NCBI RefSeq assembly: GCF_001640025.1
Contig: NC_031672.1
Location: 1,984,001-2,048,000 of the forward strand
Length of the DNA stretch: 64,000 bases
Direction of reading: 5' to 3'
Source: Sugiyamaella lignohabitans
Lineage: Eukaryota; Ascomycota; Dipodascomycetes; Dipodascales; Trichomonascaceae
The position numbers and the translations under genes were made by a program. Of this stretch, positions 11,301-18,184 are shown piece by piece. Within the stretch, counting starts at the first letter, position 1; each line of letters starts with the position of its first letter. The notes under the pieces were generated by a model that saw only the letters and a list, made by a program, of their open reading frames with translations, was not told where the DNA came from and did not search any database.

Positions 11301-11444
11301 ATCAACCGACGACATCAGATAGTGAAGATTAGGAAGCTGGTTACGAGCTTTGTCGCCGACAATGACGAAAAAACTCCGCTTCTTCTCCTGAACACCATTT
11401 CTGATGAGCGTAGGAATACGCGAGTCGATAGCCTTCTTAACCAT
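8331..11444 (-). CDS. KRE33: RNA cytidine acetyltransferase Kre33 (NAT10 family)
   Basis: A 1037-residue nucleolar enzyme that makes N4-acetylcytidine on 18S rRNA and, with Tan1, on tRNA Ser/Leu; it is required for small-subunit assembly. Domain order matches the family: N-terminal TmcA-like region beginning MVKKAIDSRIPTLIRNGV, helicase-like ATPase with the Walker A GRGRGKS in TAGRGRGKSAALGIA and the Walker B VIDEAAAIPL, a GNAT acetyltransferase core around RIATSPEYMGMGYGSRAL (acetyl-CoA loop), a tRNA-binding C-terminal region, and a Lys-rich tail (GGSKKKKQKKNKH). The frame extends four codons further to a TTG at 11456, but the family-like start is the ATG at 11444. It is divergent from LSM6 with about 256 bp between starts, fitting a shared RNA-processing promoter. 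Confidence 0.97.
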   Translation of the reverse strand: MVKKAIDSRIPTLIRNGVQEKKRSFFVIVGDKARNQLPNLHYLMSSVDIKMNKSVLWAYKHKLLGFTSHRKKRENKIKRDVKRGIREANSEDPFELFVSLQNIRYVYYKETENILGNTYGMCILQDFEAITPNILARTIETVEGGGIVVILLKSMTSLKQLYTMTMDIHARYRTEAHNDVVARFNERFILSLGSCENCLVVDDELNVLPISGGKHIKPLPPFDEEEDTPASVIELRELKESLQDVQPAGALVNLAKTVDQAKATLTFVDAIAEKTLRSTVTLTAGRGRGKSAALGIAIAAAIGHGYSNIFITSPSPENLKTLFEFIFKGFDALNYEEHLDYDIIQSTNPAFNNAIVRVNVFKSHRQTIQYIQPSDAHVLGQAELVVIDEAAAIPLPLVKKLIGPYLVFMASTINGYEGTGRSLSLKLIQQLREQAGSSAIKNSTTTASSGVRTLREVSLNEPIRYASGDPVEKWLNKVLCLDATIGSSSRLATKGFPHPSECNLFYINRDTLFSFHPVSEAFLHKVWALYVASHYKNSPNDLQLLSDGPAHQLFVLLPPVDENDSRLPEPLCVVQLALEGQISKSSILNSLASGKRGGGDLIPWVVSQQFQDEEFAGLSGARVIRIATSPEYMGMGYGSRALELLTDYYEGKFADISEKANTLSETHQAQRVSDKDLEKATLATDVIKTKDPRTMPPLLLKLSERRPEALHYLGVSFGLTNQLNKFWKRAKFAPVYLRQTANELTGEHTAIMLKVLSGHEDKWLSEFSGDFHRRFLALLAYEFRSFTSAQSLSIIEATKNATAKYHTNSVFDKDALDREFTPFDLKRLESYANNRLDYHVIVDLLPKIATLYFANKFSSDVSLSSVQQAILLGIGLQKKDIDTVAAELNLPVNQTLAMFAKTTRKVSNYFRETLAKAINEELPEIRDQELDEMDGVNGNAANVPEADEEIDDTADDNKKALKEKQRELINALDLQKFAISQDAEWGSESVKKAASGSTKGTVSLKSTKETKRKETAEEIYESEMGGSKKKKQKKNKH

Positions 11445-11700
11445 CTTGACTATCAATTAGCAAAATTAGTCGTCTCTTCTATGGAAACAGACTTTTCTAC
11501 TAATTCAAACAGAAGTTTTTTGGATCGACAAATTTCAAGGTGCGGCGATAAATATTTTTTTAGATCGACGAAGATTAACACCTGCATAAAAATCTGTATC
11601 CGCCAGCGCGGCAATATCCAAACCAGCCCTACAGAATCGAAATAGCTTCACCAATATCAGACCTGTTCTACGATACCTTCCATCATACAAAACAGACAGT

Positions 11701-12259
11701 ATGGCTGATTCAACTGACCAAAACACGACTCCTCCTGTCGAGGCTGTCGCCGCACCTGACGCCTCGTCCTCATTCCTCAGCGAGATCACGGGAAACCCCG
11801 TCGTCGTCAAGCTCAACTCCGGGCTCGAATATCACGGTAAGTCCTCCTTCGATGCCCTGGACATTCTTCCGTTCTCTTTCTCTCTCTTTAACTTGCTCAC
11901 GTAGATTCAATCGCTTGCCAGAACGTGAAATATTAACAAAGCTTGGTCCGAGACGCAACGACTCGAGCGCAGCGAGAGGAGCAGCGGGGTCTGGGGCGGA
12001 GCCCCAGCCGCCGGAGGCACAATCCGAATCTACAATTACCAGCGAGTAAGTACTAACATAACAGGCAACTTACAGTCGGTTGACGGGTTCATGAACATCG
12101 CTCTGGAGGGCACTCGCGAGTTTGTGAATAATAAAGAGACCAACAAGTACGGCGATGTTTTCATCCGAGGAAACAATGGTAAGTGTGGTTCCAGGAACCA
12201 GATCTTTAAACGAGCCGAGTTACTAACCGCTGACAGTTCTTTATATCTCTGCTGCTTAA
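11701..12259 (+). CDS. LSM6: U6 snRNA-associated Sm-like protein LSm6, three exons
   Basis: Exons 11701-11836, 12065-12178 and 12237-12259. Intron 1 (11837-12064, 228 bp) has a GTAAGT donor, TACTAAC branch at 12051-12057 and carries a GC foldback arm; intron 2 (12179-12236, 58 bp) has TACTAAC at 12221-12227. The joined protein is 90 residues: a short Pro/Ala-rich N-terminus, Sm1 motif (SSFLSEITGNPVVVKLNSGL), then SVDGFMNIALEGTREF and Sm2 with GDVFIRGNNVLYISAA at the C-terminus. LSm6 is part of the LSm1-7 ring (mRNA decapping, cytoplasm) and LSm2-8 ring (U6 snRNA, nucleus). Each exon junction restores the family sequence exactly, which supports the splice sites. Usual family length is 80-90 residues. 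Confidence 0.95.
11949..12018 (-). repeat. GC foldback arm inside LSM6 intron 1
   Basis: Single right-type arm: CGACTCGAGCGCAGCGAG box (GCGCAGC core), then GGGGTCTGGGGCGGAGCCCC hairpin with GGA loop, ending GCCGCCGGAGGCA. It ends 33 bp before the branch point. It accounts for much of the intron's excess length over its 58-bp neighbour intron. Its inner end (CGAGACGCAACGACTCG) closely matches the SPT2-intron copy. Confidence 0.9.
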
Positions 12260-12364
12260 TGACCGAATAATAATTGACATGAGTAATGATAGACACAGAC
12301 TGCCTAGACGTTTTGATCCCTGATACCGAACTCGGTCCAAACAGACGTAATGACCGGTGGGACT
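12260..12364. other. LSM6 3' flank
   Basis: Short AT-rich 3' region of LSM6 before the full GC element. Together with the element and 12500-12917 it forms the LSM6-NEJ1 spacer. No other gene seen in that spacer. Confidence 0.4.
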
Positions 12365-12499
12365 GCCTCCGGCGGCTGGGGCTCCGCCCCAGACCCCGCT
12401 GCTCCTCTCGCTGCGCTCGAGTCGTTCCGTCTACGGCCCAAGCAACTTCTGCGAAGCAGAAGCTACGGGGTCTGGGGGGAAGCCCCTGCTACCGGAGGC
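12365..12499. repeat. GC foldback element, full copy (135 bp)
   Basis: Left arm starts TGCCTCCGGCGGC, with TGGGGC-TCC-GCCCCA hairpin and the CTCCTCTCGCTGCGCTCGAG box; a short centre (about 12423-12445); right arm with CTTCTGCGAAGCAGAAG (stem changed in both strands relative to CTCCTGC/GCAGGAG, i.e. compensatory) and a decayed outer hairpin ending ACCGGAGGC. Lies between LSM6 and NEJ1. Confidence 0.93.
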
Positions 12500-12917
12500 C
12501 TCTCCGTCCTCGGGGTTTGATGCCAGTTGTAGCGGGTTCCGGAGAATTTGAGTCTTTCAGGTCAATTTGAATGAGCTATAATATGTTTTCCATGGAATAT
12601 TTTCCAAATTTAAGAGATCGTACTTATGCGTATGTTGAACCAGGCTTTATATGTGATTCGTATATATCTGTCGTAATTTGGTGACAGTTTCAAGAAGTCA
12701 GAAAGAAACTGCGTATATTGTAAGAAAAATAGGGAAATACCACTTCCAGGAGAGACACTCCAATTATTAAAGAAGAAGAGAGGATGGAGCTCTGGTCCGC
12801 GTGCAGGGAAATAGATGCAAGAGCACAGGATCTACAGGCAACAGTGCATGAGTTTATAGGTTAAATCAGCCCTGCTTCTGACATGCTTCTGGTAAACAAA
12901 CACCTGCAACTCATGCC

Positions 12918-14408
12918 ATGAGTGAGTTGTTATTGGCCAGTAGCTCGCTGGAATGGAGTGTTCTGAAATTTAAAGGTGACGATACTAATTTGTCGTCTCA
13001 AGGGAAACTACTATATGCTTTTGATACTCGGCAATCAGGCGGGTATACGTTCTATTTGACTGACCTTGCCACCATTTGGCATGAAGAGGAGAGTGTTGAT
13101 GGTGTAATAAGACGAGCTCGTGATGCTTGTCCTTTCGATGTTGATAATCCTGGTCAAATACAGTTTTTACTTGACACTGTGAAAACTAGTCTCGATGATG
13201 GACGGGATGTAGACCTGAAATGGTCGGACCATGAAACTAGGACCCTAACTGTCACAAAAGACCTCTCGCCTATTCCAACTCCAATCGAGTGGACATTTTC
13301 TTTAAAACGTAAAGACAGTCGTTCGTCTATTGCAATTCTCGGAGGGTTTTCTCTCAGTCTTCTCGCTACAATCATGTCACTTAATGCAAAAGTTCAATCA
13401 CTGGAAGGACTATTGTATGGTAAAGATTATCATATTGATGAATTAAAGGAACTGGCTTCCCGAAAATATATCCCTCGTAAACATGCCCCTGCTTATAAAC
13501 ACTACGACAAGGCTAATAGTATGACTCCTGCCGCCAATCCAGGAGGTATACCCTCAATTTTGAAGAGTGGGCTGCAACTGGCTCAAGAATACCGTGTCGC
13601 AGTTCATGATTCGACCGCAAACCAAGACGAACTGCAAACCAATGGCTCATCTAAACCTGTGAGTACAGCCATGATCAGTACCTGTTGATTGGATACCTGC
13701 CTCCGGCGGCTGGGGCTGCGCCCCAGACCCCCCGGCTCCTCTCGCTGCGCTCGAGTAGTTACTCCCGGATCCCACCAGATAAAATTCGGTGCAGTAGTCA
13801 TGGGATTAGAGAATTGGAGCCTTAGCTCGGCGTATGTGAAAGGTATAACTAACTTATAGACTAAGATAGAGTCCCAGAGTGGGTTTATGGACGATATTCT
13901 GGGTGACAGAAGCACCCCGCTTACCACCCCACTAAGTACCCCTCGAAAAGTAGTCACCAAATCGAGTCACGAGGTGAGTCCTATTAATGCGCCAGCTGCT
14001 GTGGCTAATAATGACACTGATGCAAGTACAGACAGCAACAGTGATAGTGACAGTGACAGCGATCGCGGGGGTAACGACAGCGACAGCGATAACGAGCATA
14101 GAAGATTTTCTCGACACTCGTCTCCGGTGAGATCCAAACAACACCAGAAAACACCCGAAAAATTGCCAACGTCGAGCCAATCGTCACCCCAACCTCAGTC
14201 TGTAACACATTCATTACCATCCTCGCAATCTCAACTGTCATCACAGAAACAAAAGAATCAAAAACAAGCGCCAGTCTCCAGCATATCTAAAGAAGAAGAA
14301 TCGACTCAGCAAAGTCAGTCGCCTGAACAGGATCGGGTTGCCAGACGAAGGAAACTCGAAGAAGACCTGGCCGCCAAACGGGCCAAAAAGAAAACCCGAA
14401 GGTTTTGA
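12918..14408 (+). CDS. NEJ1: Non-homologous end-joining factor Nej1/XLF, two exons
   Basis: Exon 1 is 12918-13658, exon 2 13860-14408; the intron (13659-13859, 201 bp) has a GTGAGT donor, an ACTAAC branch and carries a GC foldback arm. The 429-residue product begins with an XRCC4-like head (LLYAFDTRQSGGYTFYLTDL and IWHEEESVDGVIRRA), followed by a hydrophobic/coiled-coil stretch (about 140-170) and a Ser/Asp/Gln-rich disordered tail encoded mostly by exon 2. The extreme C-terminus RAKKKTRRF is basic and ends in Phe, like the Ku-binding motif of XLF proteins (inference). Nej1 bridges DNA ends with Lif1-Dnl4. Unspliced reading ends nine codons into the intron. A two-codon upstream ORF (ATG CCA TGA, 12913-12921) overlaps the start codon. 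Confidence 0.85.
13699..13757 (+). repeat. GC foldback arm inside the NEJ1 intron
   Basis: Single left-type arm: TGCCTCCGGCGGC tip, TGGGGC-TGC-GCCCCA hairpin (GCA on the other strand), then CTCCTCTCGCTGCGCTCGAG. It begins about 40 bp after the donor site and ends about 100 bp before the acceptor. Confidence 0.92.
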
Positions 14409-14537
14409 ATATCACATGTTCCTTTGCAATGGGATGGGTGCAGTACACATATCTACCATTGTCAGCCACCAATTATTTCCCAGATCTTGGGTAAAACTTT
14501 AGCCATTGACCATGATCACGAAGCTAATACGTTTGAA

Positions 14538-14640
14538 ATATCTCCCCCACGATTGCAAAGTGGGGCACGGCGTCTTTACCCCTGCCGATCGTTACTTCAA
14601 TAGGTCAGGGGTAAATAGCCAAGTTTCGTGGGGGATACAG
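14538..14640. promoter_or_regulatory. Nested inverted repeats upstream of polygalacturonase
   Basis: Two perfect inverted-repeat pairs are nested: outer CCCCCACGA (14544-14552) with TCGTGGGGG (14626-14634), and inner TTTACCCCTG (14575-14584) with CAGGGGTAAA (14606-14615). A further GTGGGG lies at 14560-14565. The G-rich boxes resemble Mig1/CreA-type (GYGGGG) or stress-element (AGGGG/CCCCT) sites. Placed 270-370 bp before a GH28 ATG, a role in carbon-source control is likely but inferred. The same sequence could also fold as one hairpin. Confidence 0.6.
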
Positions 14641-14670
14641 CAAAATGCATCGACTTTTATTTGTGACGCC

Positions 14671-14707
14671 CTGTGAGGTCCTGTGAGGTCCTGTGAGGTC
14701 CTGTGAG
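14671..14707. repeat. Tandem decamer, 3.7 copies of CTGTGAGGTC
   Basis: Three exact copies plus a 7-base partial copy, directly in tandem, in the polygalacturonase upstream region; a related TTGTGACGCC precedes them. Could be a multimerised protein-binding site or simple slippage. Confidence 0.9.
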
Positions 14708-14911
14708 CGTCCGCATAGTTAAGATAATTATGCACATTATCTTTTATTTATGTGGTTTGGCCCGGAAATCATTCCACTCTTCCCCGCCATTTGGGTCTCG
14801 TTAGAGGGGACAATAAACAGGCAAATTGCAATCATAGGCAATGCTAAATTATATAAAGTAGCTTAAGTTTGCGCTTGGCCATTATCAAATCATCTCTATT
14901 CTATACTCACA

Positions 14912-16266
14912 ATGGTAAAATTGAACCTTCTACTAGCCTTGTTGGCTACAGCACAGGCCAATGCTGCTTCATTGGGCTGGCCCTGGTCTCCACCTCCGAC
15001 TGACAGAAGCAATGTGGATTACCCCAAGACTTGTCTGGTAAAGCCTAATGGACATGGTAAAGATGATGCTCAGTCAATCTTGAATGCCATGAAAACTTGT
15101 AACAATGGTGGTGCTGTTGTATTCCAAAAGAACAACCTGTATACTATCGGCTCACCTTTGGATCTGACGTTTTTGAGGGATATTGATATTTACATTGATG
15201 GTACTATTCAATTTACGAATGATATTCCCTACTGGACTGAGCACAGTTTTAAATTTGCTTATCAGAATGGCTCGGCATTTTGGAAATTTGGTGGTTCTGG
15301 AGTCAATATTATTGGCGGTGAAGAGGGTGTGATTGATGGACAAGGCGGTAATTGGTGGACCGAGTTCCAAACTAATAGCCAACTTCAACGACCAGTACTT
15401 CTATTGCTAGATGGTCTTGAGAAGTCGTCTGTAACTAATCTAAAGATGATCCAGCCTCCTTCTTATTTCAATTTTGTTGCCAATTCTTCTCAAATCAATT
15501 ACAATGGACTTACATTGAACGTCACTCCTATCGGTGACTTCACTCCTAAAAACACTGACGGATGGGATACGTATAAATCCGACTTGATCTCGATCCAGAA
15601 CTCTTATATTAACAACAACGACGACTGTGTGTCCTTCAAGCCCAATACCACCAATGTGATTGTTCAGAACTTGGCATGCAATGGTTCTCATGGTATCTCC
15701 GTCGGTTCTTTGGGCCAATACGTTGGCGAGTATGACATTGTTCAGAACGTCTTGGTTACCAATGTTTCCATGAGCAATGCTCAGAACGGCGCTAGAATTA
15801 AAGCATATCCAGGTCGTCCTGCCGGTAGCACCGTGTTGGATAACGGCGGTGGTTCTGGTATTGTTGAGAATATTATGTTCAAGGACTTCCATGTTGACAA
15901 TGTAGACTATGCTATCGACTTAACGCAGTGCTATGGTGGTTCTTCGACCATTGCTCCTGAAATCTGTCAACAAAATCCTGCCGATGTTATAATCAAGGAC
16001 ATATTCTTTGTGAATGTTACTGGAACAACTTCCAAGAAGATTAATCCATACAGTGGTGAACTAACCTGTAGTAGCCCTAACGTAAGTATTTCACACGAGG
16101 ATTCAGATATTGGTAGACAACTAACTAACTAACTTCACAGGTCTGTTACAATATCTATGGATACGATATTGACCTTGTCTCGCCATCTGGAGATGAGTCT
16201 TGGTTCGTTTGTAATGATATTGACACGAGCAACGTTAATGTGACTTGCAAGGCAAATACCATTTAG
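14912..16266 (+). CDS. Secreted GH28 polygalacturonase (probably exo-acting), two exons
   Basis: Exon 1 14912-16081, intron 16082-16140 (59 bp, ACTAAC branch), exon 2 16141-16266; 431 residues. An N-terminal signal peptide (about 1-18) precedes a right-handed beta-helix glycosidase hydrolysing galacturonan in pectin. Catalytic motifs are intact: NTD at 214-216 (in KNTDGWDTY), DD at 237-238 (NNNDDCVSF), H260 (NGSHGISVGSLG) and R295/K297 (ARIKAYPG). Exon 2 supplies the conserved C-terminal cysteines (VCYNIYGYDI... WFVCND). The WDTY and NGSHG context is typical of fungal exopolygalacturonases, so exo-activity is likely but not proved. A TATAAA lies at about 14852, 60 bp before the ATG, and an unusual set of inverted and tandem repeats lies further upstream. 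Without splicing the C-terminus would be aberrant. Confidence 0.92.
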
Positions 16267-16372
16267 TTCATGTCCTCAAAGTAAGACCAAAAAGGTTTTT
16301 TATTGTTAAATAAATAATTTTAAGAGCAACCACAACCTATTTCATTTTGCAGAGTCTATTTGCCTTGTTCCT

Positions 16373-17728
16373 CTAAACAGATATGGCTCGTAAAAGGTCA
16401 TCAATAGACTTTTCAACACTCTTCTTGTCAAAAACACCGTCACTTAGAGCCAGCCAGACCTGGCCCCAGCTCTTTATTAGCTGGACTAGTTCTTTATTAG
16501 TTGTAATCCGTTTTTCCATCATTCTCGGAGTGATTTTGCTACGAAGTGACCAAGGAATTATAGGGCCGAAGACCGAGACTCGGAAATTGTCGATTATCTC
16601 GGCCAACGCTCTGAACCCATCCCTCCCAGTTGGTTTACTGTATTGTAAATAGCTCAATTCTTCTGGTTTGTAGTTTTTAGTCATTAGTCGGTCTATGCAA
16701 TCAGCAATCTGTTTGCACAAATATTCTTCTATTTTATCCAGTTTGGGTCTTCCATTTGAAGCTATATCCGGCAATGTGGTGTGTAACTGAGGTAGCGATT
16801 CTTTCTGATCAGGAGCATGCCGTGAAGTTAGTCGGAATGAGGATCTACCTGTTATACTTTTAGCTACCAGCTTTTTTCTTGACGAATCCGGACTTCCCAG
16901 CTCACCACTACTTTTAATTTTGGAATGTTCTTCAATGGCACTTAAATCAGTTGTGTGACTAGTAAGTGGGAGTGATCCATTCTGTGATGTTTTCCTCTTC
17001 TGACTGCGGCCTATTTCAAGATCTTCTAGCTGATGATTTATGTTTTTGTCCAGTCCTACTGACTCGTTTAGCTCTTCAAGTGTCATTTTTCGCTTCTTGC
17101 CATTTTTTCGCAGTGGTGGGCTTTTTCTTGATTTAGAGCCCAATGATGAAGCTTCAAGAGGAGCTCGTGAAATAGCTTCGTCTAGACCATCTTTCAAACT
17201 AGATTCATCCTCTTTCATGGCAATATCGACCATGGCATCTGTGTCTGGAATATAAGTATCACCACCATTGGCTGAACTATTGACTATCTGGGCAATCTGG
17301 GTAGCAGTCATTCCTGGAACAAACGTCACAGTACGAATGTTATTGACAAGTGCTTTAGTACACAGAATACGATCATTGCTCAACAATACAGTAAAGACAT
17401 TGTGCATCTGGTGATAGTACCTACAACAGTCGAGAATCGCGTCGTCACCATCCAAGCCCGAAGTCAGAGTATCATCAATCCCCTGTCCTACCACACAAGG
17501 AGTACTATTAGCCAGCTTCTCGTAAAGCCAATTAGCACCTGATCGAGCTTTAAACGACTTACTACTGTCAAAACTGGATTTCAGTCCGTCGAGTTCCTGG
17601 AGAACTTGATACGGAACCACAATTGCATGGCTATAGGTAACCGCCAGTTCACATAACTTTTCCACAATGTCAAGATTTGACATTAAAAAGTTCGTATCAA
17701 CCACAATAGCTGATACCGGACTATACAT
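16373..17728 (-). CDS. SWT1: RNA endoribonuclease Swt1 (PIN domain)
   Basis: A nuclear-pore-associated endonuclease that removes unspliced or defective mRNPs in yeast. The PIN domain opens the protein: VVDTNFLMSNLD, VLQELDGLKSS, then GDDAILDCC and LLSNDRILCTKAL, which hold the acidic residues of the metal site. The middle is a basic Ser-rich linker (RKSPPLRKNGKKRK; SQKRKTSQNGS), and the C-terminus is the helical domain typical of Swt1. The frame is open to a GTG at 17746, but an in-frame TAA lies just upstream and the first ATG is at 17728, giving 451 residues. The PIN domain thus starts almost at residue 1, with no N-terminal region such as yeast and human Swt1 have; an unseen upstream exon is possible. 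Confidence 0.88.
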   Translation of the reverse strand: MYSPVSAIVVDTNFLMSNLDIVEKLCELAVTYSHAIVVPYQVLQELDGLKSSFDSSKSFKARSGANWLYEKLANSTPCVVGQGIDDTLTSGLDGDDAILDCCRYYHQMHNVFTVLLSNDRILCTKALVNNIRTVTFVPGMTATQIAQIVNSSANGGDTYIPDTDAMVDIAMKEDESSLKDGLDEAISRAPLEASSLGSKSRKSPPLRKNGKKRKMTLEELNESVGLDKNINHQLEDLEIGRSQKRKTSQNGSLPLTSHTTDLSAIEEHSKIKSSGELGSPDSSRKKLVAKSITGRSSFRLTSRHAPDQKESLPQLHTTLPDIASNGRPKLDKIEEYLCKQIADCIDRLMTKNYKPEELSYLQYSKPTGRDGFRALAEIIDNFRVSVFGPIIPWSLRSKITPRMMEKRITTNKELVQLIKSWGQVWLALSDGVFDKKSVEKSIDDLLRAISV

Positions 17729-17874
17729 CTCAATGATACGATCCACCCATTAACCTCCAGTTCTTCCTGGCAATTTCCGAGACTGCTTGTTCGAGATCAA
17801 ATTTCGTTATTGTTTACATTCGCGCTTAACTGCATATGCGGGGCTCACTTAACTGTTACGGCTGAGGTGGGCCT

Positions 17875-18130
17875 GCCTCCGGCGGCTGGGGCTCTGCCCC
17901 AGACCCCCTAGCTCCTCTCGCTTCGCTCGAGTCGGGCCGTGGGGTGGGGTCAAAGATGAAGTTGCTGGTTAGTATGGATTGTGTATGATGTGTGATGTAC
18001 ATCTGCCGTTAGGTGTCAGACCCTGATCGCCAGTGCATCACCCCCTGCAGCTTGTCCCTCTTCCCGACGCACGACTCGAGCGAAGTGAGAGGAACCACGG
18101 GTCTGGGGCGGAGCCCCAGCCGCCGGAGGC
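17875..18130. repeat. Inverted pair of GC foldback arms
   Basis: Left arm 17875-17934 (TGCCTCCGGCGGC tip, TGGGGC-TCT-GCCCCA hairpin, CTCGCTTCGCTCGAGTCG) and right arm 18071-18130 (ACTCGAGCGAAGTGAG, TGGGGC-GGA-GCCCCA, GCCGCCGGAGGCA) separated by 136 bp. Unlike compact copies, both arms carry the CTCGAG-type box. It fills much of the spacer between the 5' end of SWT1 and the 3' end of the 18185 gene. Confidence 0.92.
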
Positions 18131-18184
18131 AGGTACTACCCGCTAAAAATCAAAAATGCAAAAATATATGAGGCTGGCTAGGTA

